Source of the DNA: Bacteroidota bacterium
GTDB taxonomy: Bacteria; Bacteroidota; Bacteroidia; Chitinophagales; Chitinophagaceae
Assembly: GCA_013288945.1 (NCBI GenBank)
Contig: JABDAZ010000026.1
Location: 1 to 42,700 of the forward strand
Direction of reading: 5' to 3'
Length of the DNA: 42,700 nt
Shown here piece after piece: positions 1 to 7,335 of the stretch (positions within the stretch are counted from its first letter, which is position 1; each line of letters opens with the position of its first letter). A program made the position numbers and the translations under genes. The notes under the pieces are model-generated. The model had not been told where the DNA came from. It did not search any database and saw nothing but the letters and a program-made list of their open reading frames with translations.

Positions 1-831
1 CGCGGCAGGGTAATAGAAATATACGGGCCTGAATCTTCTGGTAAAACAACAATTGCAACGCATGTAATTGCCGAGGCACAGAAAAAAGGCGGCATGTGCG
101 CTATAATAGATGCAGAACATGCATTTGACAGTGCGTATGCGCAAAAGCTTGGCGTTGATATTGATAATTTATTAATCTCTCAGCCAGATTATGGCGAGCA
201 GGCTTTGGAAATTGCAGATCGCCTAATATTATCAGGCGCGTTGGATGTTGTAGTAATTGATTCGGTTGCTGCACTTGTTCCAAAAAGTGAACTGGAAGGA
301 GAAATGGGCGATAGTAAAATGGGATTGCATGCACGTTTAATGTCGCAGGCATTAAGAAAATTGACAGCCACCATTAGTAAAACAAATACCATTTGCATTT
401 TTATTAATCAGTTGCGTGAAAAAATCGGTGTAATGTTTGGCAACCCGGAAGTAACAACCGGCGGTAATGCTTTGAAATTTTATGCATCTGTTCGGTTAGA
501 CATTCGCCGCATGGCGCAAATAAAAGACGGCGATGAAGCCGTTGGAAACCGTGTAAAAGTAAAAGTGGTAAAAAATAAAGTAGCGCCGCCTTTCCGTACA
601 GCAGAATTTGATATTGTTTTTGGCGAAGGCATTTCCAAAGTAGGTGAAATCGTAGATATGGGTGTTGAGTTGGGCGTTGTTCAAAAAAGCGGAAGCTGGT
701 TCAGTTACGGAACGGATAAATTAGGCCAGGGCCGTGATACCGTTAAACAATTGCTTCATGATAATCCTGAGTTAGCTACAGAAATTGAAGCAAAAATCCG
801 GGCTAAAATTAAAGAAATGGCTGAGGCTTAA
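1..831 (+). CDS. recA: RecA recombinase (5' end outside window)
   Basis: RecA forms filaments on single-stranded DNA, drives homologous strand exchange and stimulates LexA-type self-cleavage in the cytoplasm. The frame is open from base 1, so the gene is cut by the window edge: 276 residues are visible against about 340-350 usual, leaving roughly 65-70 N-terminal residues missing. Visible landmarks are the Walker A motif GPESSGKT at visible residues 9-16, the segment IDAEHAFD, the Walker B strand [10 protein letters not shown], the L1/L2 region with GEMGDSKMG, and [17 protein letters not shown] followed by TTGGNALKF. The C-terminal domain ends in a Lys/Glu-rich stretch. The ATG at 94 is internal and should not be used as a start. 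A strong terminator follows. The recA regulator gene recX lies far downstream at 39271-39747, so the two are not cotranscribed here. Identification is certain. Confidence 0.98.
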   Translation, partial: RGRVIEIYGPESSGKTTIATHVIAEAQKKGGMCAIIDAEHAFDSAYAQKLGVDIDNLLISQPDYGEQALEIADRLILSGALDVVVIDSVAALVPKSELEGEMGDSKMGLHARLMSQALRKLTATISKTNTICIFINQLREKIGVMFGNPEVTTGGNALKFYASVRLDIRRMAQIKDGDEAVGNRVKVKVVKNKVAPPFRTAEFDIVFGEGISKVGEIVDMGVELGVVQKSGSWFSYGTDKLGQGRDTVKQLLHDNPELATEIEAKIRAKIKEMAEA

Positions 832-866
832 AATAGTTAGTTGGTTTAAATGGGTTAGTAAGTAAA

Positions 867-902
867 ACGGCCGCGATATTTATCGTGGCCGTATTTTTTT
901 TT
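867..902 (+). terminator. Rho-independent terminator of recA
   Basis: ACGGCC pairs with GGCCGT and the inner CGAT with ATCG (one G-T wobble between them) around a short loop, followed by nine T. It starts 36 bases after the recA stop. Confidence 0.9.
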
Positions 903-923
903 ATATAGTTCAGAACATTATTA

Positions 924-964
924 AAATAAAAAAGGGGCCAGAATAGAAATTCAACCCCGTTTTA
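924..964 (-). terminator. Possible terminator of the T9SS cargo gene
   Basis: Read on the minus strand, an A-rich run and GGGG pair with CCCC followed by six T. The stem is short and lies about 100 bases beyond the stop at 1064, so this is a weak call. Confidence 0.35.
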
Positions 965-997
965 AAATCCAATATCCTATGAAAAACCGAGGTAAAG

Positions 998-1019
998 ATA
1001 ATTGATAGGAATCAATTAT
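998..1019. repeat. Perfect 9-bp inverted repeat, 4-nt loop
   Basis: ATAATTGAT and ATCAATTAT flank AGGA. It lies 45 bases beyond the stop of the minus-strand T9SS cargo gene and has no T run. It may be a 3' stem-loop of that transcript or a protein-binding dyad; the sequence alone does not decide. Confidence 0.5.
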
Positions 1020-1063
1020 GCAATACCCCGGACAGGTAATTTATTTTTTTTATTCACATTCCT

Positions 1064-1693
1064 TCAATTCTTCAAAAGCTGCTCCATTTCATCACGGTTA
1101 TTTTGCTTGTCTTTAATACGCAAGTAATAATTTCCTTTTTCCAAAGTAGAAACATTAATAACCTGCAAGCCAGGTTGCAATTGTTTGCTTATTAATACCG
1201 CGCCAAGCGCACTAATAATTTGCATGTCTGCAGGATGATCAATTTGTACAATCAGTGATTTGTCTACAGGATTTGGATAAAATCTAAACGCGGCGTTTTT
1301 TGAAACTGTAGCCTGCTTTGTTTTAGAATAAATAATGCCACCTGCTTTTCCGGCATATCGTATCCGATAAAAATTGGAACCGCTGAATGGAGCGTTATCA
1401 GTAAGTTCATATTGTAATAAATTGCTCGCGCCTTTTAAAGCACTCAGCGTTTCGAAATGGTCGCCATCGTTGCTGTGCTCAACAACAAAATAATCTTTAT
1501 CATCAATGCTGTCGGTTTTCCATTGCAATAAAATTTTGTGTTCTTCTTTTACAATGCAAACAAAATCTGTAAACAATATTTTACCAACAGATGAATCTTG
1601 CTGCATGGTTTGCACAGAATCATTTTGCTGTTGCGCGGTTGCAGCAACAGCCAATAGAATGATTAATGAGGTAAGCAAAAATGGTTTGTTCAT
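1064..1693 (-). CDS. Secreted protein with type IX sorting domain
   Basis: A 209-residue exported protein of unknown function. The start chosen is the ATG at 1693, because it begins a clean signal peptide (MNKPFLLTSLIILLAVAATA, then QQQ); a longer frame exists upstream but adds 15 residues that hide the signal. After a short Gln/Ser linker, residues of about 35-130 form a beta-rich segment with YFVVEHSNDGDHFETL and NFYRIRY, a fibronectin-III/Ig-like pattern frequent in Bacteroidota cargo proteins. The last ~75 residues match the Por secretion (T9SS type A) C-terminal domain: FRFYPNPV opening, a middle strand with LISKQLQPGLQVINV, and GNYYLRI near the end. The protein should cross the inner membrane by Sec and the outer membrane by T9SS, where the CTD is removed. 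No catalytic domain is visible, so an adhesive or structural role is possible. Confidence 0.85.
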   Translation of the reverse strand: MNKPFLLTSLIILLAVAATAQQQNDSVQTMQQDSSVGKILFTDFVCIVKEEHKILLQWKTDSIDDKDYFVVEHSNDGDHFETLSALKGASNLLQYELTDNAPFSGSNFYRIRYAGKAGGIIYSKTKQATVSKNAAFRFYPNPVDKSLIVQIDHPADMQIISALGAVLISKQLQPGLQVINVSTLEKGNYYLRIKDKQNNRDEMEQLLKN

Positions 1694-1710
1694 AGATGGT
1701 GCTGGTAATA

Positions 1711-1738
1711 AAAAGGTAAGGAACTCCTTTGCAAACAA
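1711..1738 (-). promoter_or_regulatory. Probable promoter of the T9SS cargo gene
   Basis: On the minus strand TACCTTTT (1718-1711) is one base off the Bacteroidota -7 box TAnnTTTG, and a TTG (1738-1736) sits 17 bases upstream at the -33 position. The start codon is at 1693. Confidence 0.5.
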
Positions 1739-1845
1739 AATGCGTGCCGACAGGCAAACGCATCATTTCACAATAAATTTTTTCAATGATGTTATAATGT
1801 TCTTAAAACTGTATTATCTTTTCTTTATTACTAAAATTTCTGTTC

Positions 1846-2298
1846 ATGCAAATACGAAAATTAAATAGCCGCAAACGCATCGCGTTGGTAGCTCATGATA
1901 ATAAAAAACTGGAACTTATCGAATGGGCGGTATATAATAAAACAGTACTTGCAATGCATAAATTATATGCAACAGGAACTACTGGAAAGATGTTGGAAAC
2001 CGCGCTGGGACAGCCTATCACGAAATTTCTCAGCGGCCCGCTTGGTGGCGATCAGCAAATTGGCGGGCGCATTGCGGAAGGTAAAATTGATGTACTTATT
2101 TTTTTCTGGGATCCAATGGAAGCGCAACCTCACGATCCCGATATTAAAGCATTATTGCGGCTTGGCGTGGTTTGGAATATTCCTTTTGCATGCGACAGAT
2201 CATCTGCAGATTTTATTCTTACATCGCCATTAATGCACCAGGATTATGAATCTATTATTCCTGATTACAGTGCTTATTTAAAAAGAGCGCAACCTTAA
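1846..2298 (+). CDS. mgsA: Methylglyoxal synthase
   Basis: Converts dihydroxyacetone phosphate to methylglyoxal and phosphate, a bypass of lower glycolysis used under phosphate limitation or sugar-phosphate stress; cytoplasmic. The 150-residue product has the usual family length. Landmarks: [11 protein letters not shown] at residues 11-21 (phosphate-binding segment with His17/Asp18), the conserved [13 protein letters not shown] carrying the catalytic Asp69, and [19 protein letters not shown] with His96, matching the active-site His of the family. [18 protein letters not shown] follows as expected. The ATG at 1846 is the only reasonable start. A near-consensus -7 box (TATCTTTT, 1815-1822) lies upstream with no clear -33 element. 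The gene is divergent from the T9SS cargo gene and appears monocistronic. Confidence 0.95.
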   Translation: MQIRKLNSRKRIALVAHDNKKLELIEWAVYNKTVLAMHKLYATGTTGKMLETALGQPITKFLSGPLGGDQQIGGRIAEGKIDVLIFFWDPMEAQPHDPDIKALLRLGVVWNIPFACDRSSADFILTSPLMHQDYESIIPDYSAYLKRAQP

Positions 2299-2431
2299 TT
2301 TGTAATTAGCAAACTAAATAATCATTAATAAATTCTTATTAATAAGATTTTGCAATCGCTTTTTGCAAATGTTTATTTGTAATTTCAATACTTCCATTTT
2401 ATTGCATCTTAAACCAACCAACTACTACACC

Positions 2432-4660
2432 ATGAGAAAAATTTTATTAACCGGCATTGCCGTGTTATCAGCCGTTTTTGGCTGGTCGCAATCCAAAACA
2501 TTATCGGGCTTTAGTGATAGCACTGCAAAAAAAGAATTTGCTGCGGAAGAAAAATTCGACAGTTATTTAAAGGCTTCAAATGTCGATCGGCTTATTAAGG
2601 AAATGTCTGCAAGGCCGCACCACGTTGGTTCTCCGGGCGGCAAGGCTGTTTCTGAATACATCTTTAATAAATTTAAAAGCTGGGGTTATGATGTGCAAGT
2701 AGAAACATTTTATGTTTTGTTTCCAACACCAAAAACACGTTTACTGGAAATGACCGGGCCAACTTCTTATAAAGCAACTTTGGAAGAACCTGCATTAAAA
2801 GAAGATGCGACATCAAATCAAAAAACTGAGCAGTTGCCAACATACAATTGCTGGTCTGCTGATGGCGATGTTACCGGCGAACTGGTTTTTGTAAACTATG
2901 GTTTGCCTGAAGATTATGATCAATTGCAAAGAATGGGTATTGATGTAAAAGGAAAAATCGTGATTGCAAAATATGGCCGTTCATGGCGCGGTATTAAACC
3001 AAAAGTGGCGCAGGAGCATGGCGCAATTGGTTGTATCATTTATTCTGATCCAAAAGAAGACGGTTATTACCAGGGTGATGTTTATCCAAAAGGCGCATAT
3101 AAAAATCAATATGGCGTGCAAAGAGGTTCTGTAATGGACATGCCGATTTATCCCGGCGATCCATTAACACCGGGGGTTGGCGCAACAAAAGATGCAAAAC
3201 GTTTGGATAGAAAAGATGCAACCAACTTATTAAAAATTCCCGTTTTGCCTATAAGTTATCATGACGCAGAACCGTTGCTACGCGCGCTTGAAGGGCCTGT
3301 TGCGCCTGATGATTGGCGCGGTGCGCTTCCTTTCACTTATCATATCGGGCCGGGAAAAGCAATGGTTCATTTGAAATTACAATTCAATTGGGATATAAAA
3401 CCTGTTAATGATATTGTTGCAAAATTGGCCGGCAGTGAAAGACCCGACGAATGGATTATTCGCGGCAATCATCATGATGGCTGGGTTAACGGCGCAAGCG
3501 ATCCATTAAGCGGGCAAGCTGCAATGTTGGAAGAAGCAAGAGCAATAAGCGAACTTGTAAAAACAGGTTGGAAACCAAAACGCACATTAATATTTTGCGC
3601 GTGGGATGGAGAAGAACCTGGATTATTAGGCTCAACAGAATGGGTTGAATTTCATGCGGCGGAATTGCAGCAAAAAGTAGTTGCTTATATAAATTCTGAT
3701 GGCAACGGCCGTGGCTTTTTAGGCGTATCAGGTTCGCATGCACTGGAGCCTTTTATTAATGAAGTTGCAAGAGATGTTACTGATCCCGAAACCGGCATCA
3801 GCATTTTGGACCGCAGGCGATCGCTTGATATTGAAAATACAAAATCAAGCAAAGGCAAAAAAGAATTATTAATGAAAAAAACTATCAGCATTGGCGCATT
3901 GGGTTCTGGTTCTGATTTTTCTCCGTTCTTACAACATGCCGGGCTTGCATCTATTGATTTAGGTTTTGGTGGCGAAGATCCGGGCGGAGAATATCATTCT
4001 ATTTATGATTCTTATGATGATTACAAAAGGTTTAAAGATCCAACTTTTATTTATGGGGTTACATTGGCTAAAACCGCCGGCCGCACTGCATTGCGTTTGG
4101 CTGATGCCGAAGCGTTGCCTTTCGAATTTAAATCTTTATATAAAACGATTAATGGATACGCGGTTGAATTAATTTCATTTGCTGATCAGCTTCGCGAAAA
4201 TACTGCTGTAGAAAATCAATTAATAAAAGAAAAAAATTACAGCTACGCCGGCGACCCAACTATAAAATTATTGCCGCCGACAATTAAAGATGAAGTGCCT
4301 TATTTAAATTTTTCAAGCCTGCAAAACGCATTAACAGAATTGGAAAAAACAACCAATGAATTATCATCTGCATTGGCAAAAGGAAAATTTTCAACTGCAA
4401 AACAGGATGAAATAAATCAATCATTATACAAAGCGGAACAAAAATTATTATCAAACGGATTGCCACGCCGCGAATGGTACAAACATGCAATTTATGCGCC
4501 CGGATTTTATACTGGATATGGTGTAAAAACCTTGCCCGGAATCCGCGAAGCCATTGAACAACGCAACTGGAAAGAAGCGCAGGATCAAATTGAAATTGTT
4601 TCCGCAGTATTAAAAACATTTACAGATTATCTGAATGGCATCACAAAAAATGCACAATAA
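2432..4660 (+). CDS. Secreted M28B metallopeptidase, glutamate carboxypeptidase II-like
   Basis: A 742-residue exported zinc exopeptidase. The start at 2432 is chosen over an upstream ATG at 2363 because it begins a typical signal peptide (MRKILLTGIAVLSAVFGWSQ). The fold order matches glutamate carboxypeptidase II/transferrin-receptor proteins: N-terminal peptidase segment, PA domain (about residues 135-290, with GKIVIAKYGRSWRGIKPKVA), the M28 catalytic core and a helical C-terminal dimerisation region. All di-zinc ligands can be placed: His347 (GNHHDGW), Asp357 (SDPLSG), Glu394/Glu395 (DGEEPG, catalytic base and ligand), Asp423 (NSDGNG) and His522 (EYHSIYDS). Their spacing is nearly identical to that in human GCPII. 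Aminopeptidase or carboxypeptidase action on peptides in the periplasm or outside the cell is likely; the exact specificity cannot be read. It has its own terminator. Confidence 0.93.
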   Translation: MRKILLTGIAVLSAVFGWSQSKTLSGFSDSTAKKEFAAEEKFDSYLKASNVDRLIKEMSARPHHVGSPGGKAVSEYIFNKFKSWGYDVQVETFYVLFPTPKTRLLEMTGPTSYKATLEEPALKEDATSNQKTEQLPTYNCWSADGDVTGELVFVNYGLPEDYDQLQRMGIDVKGKIVIAKYGRSWRGIKPKVAQEHGAIGCIIYSDPKEDGYYQGDVYPKGAYKNQYGVQRGSVMDMPIYPGDPLTPGVGATKDAKRLDRKDATNLLKIPVLPISYHDAEPLLRALEGPVAPDDWRGALPFTYHIGPGKAMVHLKLQFNWDIKPVNDIVAKLAGSERPDEWIIRGNHHDGWVNGASDPLSGQAAMLEEARAISELVKTGWKPKRTLIFCAWDGEEPGLLGSTEWVEFHAAELQQKVVAYINSDGNGRGFLGVSGSHALEPFINEVARDVTDPETGISILDRRRSLDIENTKSSKGKKELLMKKTISIGALGSGSDFSPFLQHAGLASIDLGFGGEDPGGEYHSIYDSYDDYKRFKDPTFIYGVTLAKTAGRTALRLADAEALPFEFKSLYKTINGYAVELISFADQLRENTAVENQLIKEKNYSYAGDPTIKLLPPTIKDEVPYLNFSSLQNALTELEKTTNELSSALAKGKFSTAKQDEINQSLYKAEQKLLSNGLPRREWYKHAIYAPGFYTGYGVKTLPGIREAIEQRNWKEAQDQIEIVSAVLKTFTDYLNGITKNAQ

Positions 4661-4671
4661 AATTTCTTACA

Positions 4672-4700
4672 AACCCGCAAAAAAATTGCGGGTTTTTTTT
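4672..4700 (+). terminator. Terminator of the M28 peptidase gene
   Basis: AACCCGCAA and TTGCGGGTT form a perfect 9-bp stem around five A, followed by T residues to 4700. Confidence 0.93.
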
Positions 4701-4754
4701 CGTTTACTGTCTGTATAATGAGGTAAATTTACAGTTCGAAAAAAACGTATTAAT

Positions 4755-6794
4755 ATGCCGTTCAAAATAAATTCTTCTTACCAGCCCGCAGGCGATCAAC
4801 CACAAGCCATCAGCCAGTTGACGGAAGGATTATTAAATGGTGAAAAATACCAAACCTTACTTGGCGTTACCGGTTCCGGCAAAACATTTACAGTTGCCAA
4901 TGTTATACAAAATGTTCAAAAACCAACATTGGTTCTTACCCACAATAAAACGTTGGTTGCACAATTGTACGGCGAGTTCAAACAATTTTTTCCTGATAAT
5001 GCGGTTGGTTATTTTGTTTCTTATTACGATTATTATCAGCCCGAAGCTTACATGCCGGTGAGCAATGTTTATATAGAAAAAGATTTGTCGATTAATGATG
5101 AACTTGACAAACTCCGCTTGCAGGCAACATCACAATTATTAAGCGGCCGCCGCGATATTATTGTCGTTGCTTCTGTAAGTTGTATTTATGGAATGGGCAA
5201 TCCAACGGATTATGAAAATGGTATTATCCGCATACAAAAAAAACAAATTATTTCGCGCCAGGGATTTTTACATTCATTGGTAAATTCTTTGTATAACCGC
5301 AGCCAGTTTGATTTTACACGCGGCACTTTTCGTGTTAAAGGAGACACAATCGATATTAATCTTCCTTATGCAGATTACGGTTACCGCATAAGTTTTTTTG
5401 GAGATGAAATTGATGAAATTGAAAGTTTTGAATTGCAAAGCGGCAAGCGTATTAAATCAATGGATGATGCCGCAATTTTTCCTGCAAATTTATATATCGC
5501 GCCGAAAGATATGATGCAGCAAGTGCTGAATGAAATTCAGGATGAAATGGGCGCGCAGGTTGATTACTTTAAAAGTGCCGGAAAATTTATTGAAGCCCAA
5601 CGTTTGGGAGAACGTGTGAATTATGATTTGGAAATGATACGCGAACTCGGCTATTGTAATGGCGTTGAAAATTATTCGCGTTTTTTTGACAGAAGAAAAC
5701 CAGGCACGCGGCCATTTTGTTTGCTCGATTATTTTCCAAAAGATTTTTTGTGTTTGATTGATGAAAGCCATCAAACCATTCCTCAAGTGAGTGGCATGTA
5801 TGGCGGCGACAGAAGCCGCAAACTAGTGTTGGTTGATTATGGTTTTCGTTTGCCAAGTGCGTTGGATAATCGACCATTAAATTTTCATGAGTTTGAATCA
5901 TTATTAAACCAAACCATTTTTGTTTCGGCAACACCCGGCGATTATGAATTGGAAAAAACCGGCGGTGTAGTTACAGAACAAGTTGTGCGGCCAACAGGTT
6001 TGTTGGATCCGCCAATTGAAATTCGCCCGAGCTTAAACCAGATTGATGATTTGCTGGATGAAATAGATAAGACAGTTAAGAAAGGCGATCGCATTCTAGT
6101 AACAACGCTTACTAAAAGAATGGCGGAAGAAATGGATAAATATCTTCACCGCATTAATATCAAATCAAAATATATTCATAGTGAAGTAGACACGCTGGAA
6201 AGAATAGAAATTCTTCGGCAATTGCGCTTGGGTGATATCGATGTGTTGGTTGGTGTAAATTTATTAAGAGAAGGTTTGGATCTTCCTGAAGTTTCTCTCG
6301 TTGCAATTTTAGATGCAGACAAAGAAGGTTTTTTACGCAACGAAAGATCATTAACACAAACTGCCGGCCGCGCTGCGAGAAACGTTGATGGAAAAGTAAT
6401 TTTTTATGCAGATAAAATTACGGAAAGCATGCAGCGCACCATTGATGAAACAACACGCCGCCGCGAAAAACAAATTGAATATAATATTGCACACGGCATT
6501 ACGCCAATGACGATTATAAAATCCAAGCAACAGGTTTTTGCACAAACTGCAGTGCTTGATATTAAAGGTTATGATCCGGAAAATCCATATGCACTTGCGC
6601 CTGATGGAGAAATTGTAAATGCTGCCGCAGAAGAGCAAGCAGATTATGTAACCATTCCGCAAGTTGAAAAAGTAATTTCAAGAATAAAAAAAGATATGGA
6701 AAAAGCCGCGCGGGACCTGGATTTCATGGAAGCTGCACGATTAAGGGATGAAATGTTTGCAATGCAAAATAAATTGAGCACGATGAAAGGATAG
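4755..6794 (+). CDS. uvrB: UvrABC excinuclease subunit B
   Basis: UvrB is the damage-verification helicase of nucleotide excision repair; it is loaded by UvrA and recruits UvrC. The 679-residue product has normal length. Visible parts: Walker A GVTGSGKT (37-44), the Tyr-rich beta-hairpin YFVSYYDYYQPEAYMP (about 86-101) that clamps DNA, the Walker B DESH box at 336-339, helicase motifs V and VI (LLREGLDLPEVSLVAILDAD, then QTAGRAARN), and a C-terminal UVR motif (VEKVISRIKKDMEKAARDLD and following residues) that contacts UvrC. uvrA and uvrC are not adjacent. The gene is bounded upstream by the M28 terminator and appears transcribed alone; the upstream TAAATTTA (about 4722-4729) resembles a degenerate -7 box. 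Confidence 0.98.
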   Translation: MPFKINSSYQPAGDQPQAISQLTEGLLNGEKYQTLLGVTGSGKTFTVANVIQNVQKPTLVLTHNKTLVAQLYGEFKQFFPDNAVGYFVSYYDYYQPEAYMPVSNVYIEKDLSINDELDKLRLQATSQLLSGRRDIIVVASVSCIYGMGNPTDYENGIIRIQKKQIISRQGFLHSLVNSLYNRSQFDFTRGTFRVKGDTIDINLPYADYGYRISFFGDEIDEIESFELQSGKRIKSMDDAAIFPANLYIAPKDMMQQVLNEIQDEMGAQVDYFKSAGKFIEAQRLGERVNYDLEMIRELGYCNGVENYSRFFDRRKPGTRPFCLLDYFPKDFLCLIDESHQTIPQVSGMYGGDRSRKLVLVDYGFRLPSALDNRPLNFHEFESLLNQTIFVSATPGDYELEKTGGVVTEQVVRPTGLLDPPIEIRPSLNQIDDLLDEIDKTVKKGDRILVTTLTKRMAEEMDKYLHRINIKSKYIHSEVDTLERIEILRQLRLGDIDVLVGVNLLREGLDLPEVSLVAILDADKEGFLRNERSLTQTAGRAARNVDGKVIFYADKITESMQRTIDETTRRREKQIEYNIAHGITPMTIIKSKQQVFAQTAVLDIKGYDPENPYALAPDGEIVNAAAEEQADYVTIPQVEKVISRIKKDMEKAARDLDFMEAARLRDEMFAMQNKLSTMKG

Positions 6795-7001
6795 CGAAGC
6801 AAGATGATCGTTGGTGGATGGCCGTAATACATTTATTTTTTATACATTTTTTCCTAACTCAATATTTCTAAATTATAATTCGGCAAACGGCAATCGATCA
6901 ACGATCATCGAAATATTTTTTTCTGCAGAAACAATATTCCAAACACACTTCTCGTTTTATAATTGTCAACGCTATTTTTTAAAATCCAATATTCATATAC
7001 G
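6795..7001. other. Intergenic stretch, nothing recognised
   Basis: A 207-base AT-rich gap between uvrB and a small membrane ORF. No clear TAnnTTTG box, strong hairpin or RNA gene was found. Open frames crossing it have no recognisable protein character. Confidence 0.5.
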
Positions 7002-7178
7002 ATGGAAAATCCATACCGTAGGTTATTCAACCTGTTCGCATTTTCAGTTCTTGCATTAGCATTGTACATAAATTTTGTACGCAAAGAAGACGAACCTTCA
7101 TCACAAGGCAAAGCACATTCTTCTTATCAGCAAGCTAAAACAGATTCAAAATCTAAACCAATTGCATTTATAAAATAA
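7002..7178 (+). CDS. Small single-pass membrane protein (hypothetical)
   Basis: A 58-residue ORF starting at the ATG at 7002; an in-frame start 13 codons earlier gives an unconvincing N terminus. The pattern is a short basic head (MENPYRRLFN), one hydrophobic segment (LFAFSVLALALYINFV, about residues 8-23), then a charged, Ser/Lys/Gln-rich tail (KEDEPSSQGK, and KTDSKSKPIAFIK at the end). This N-in topology with a polar tail is common for small inner-membrane proteins; no family is recognised. It is followed by a good terminator, which supports a real transcript. It could also be a chance ORF; there is no neighbour that suggests a role. Confidence 0.5.
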   Translation: MENPYRRLFNLFAFSVLALALYINFVRKEDEPSSQGKAHSSYQQAKTDSKSKPIAFIK

Positions 7179-7248
7179 TTAATTTTTATTCTTTCAAAAG
7201 AAGAAAAGAAATTTTATTTTCTATAAAATTTTTTATTAATAAAAAAAT

Positions 7249-7277
7249 TAAACCACGGTTAATACTGTGGTTTTTTT
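7249..7277 (+). terminator. Terminator before polA
   Basis: ACCACGG pairs with CTGTGGT (one G-T wobble) around TTAATA, with flanking A and T runs ending in seven T. Confidence 0.85.
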
Positions 7278-7335
7278 GTTGCCGCGCGGTGCAGGAATTA
7301 AGTAACTTAGCTGCCACTTATTTTAATAAAAGGCA

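Noticed and set aside
1506-1868. Plus-strand open frame of 120 codons antisense to the T9SS cargo gene
   Set aside because: No family features, and the opposite strand holds a recognisable gene with a signal peptide and CTD.
2363-2431. Upstream ATG of the M28 peptidase gene
   Set aside because: It would place 23 residues before an otherwise perfect signal peptide.
6811-7059. Open frame of 82 codons in the uvrB-polA gap
   Set aside because: Phe/Tyr/Asn/His-rich random-looking translation; the better candidate in another frame is 7002-7178.
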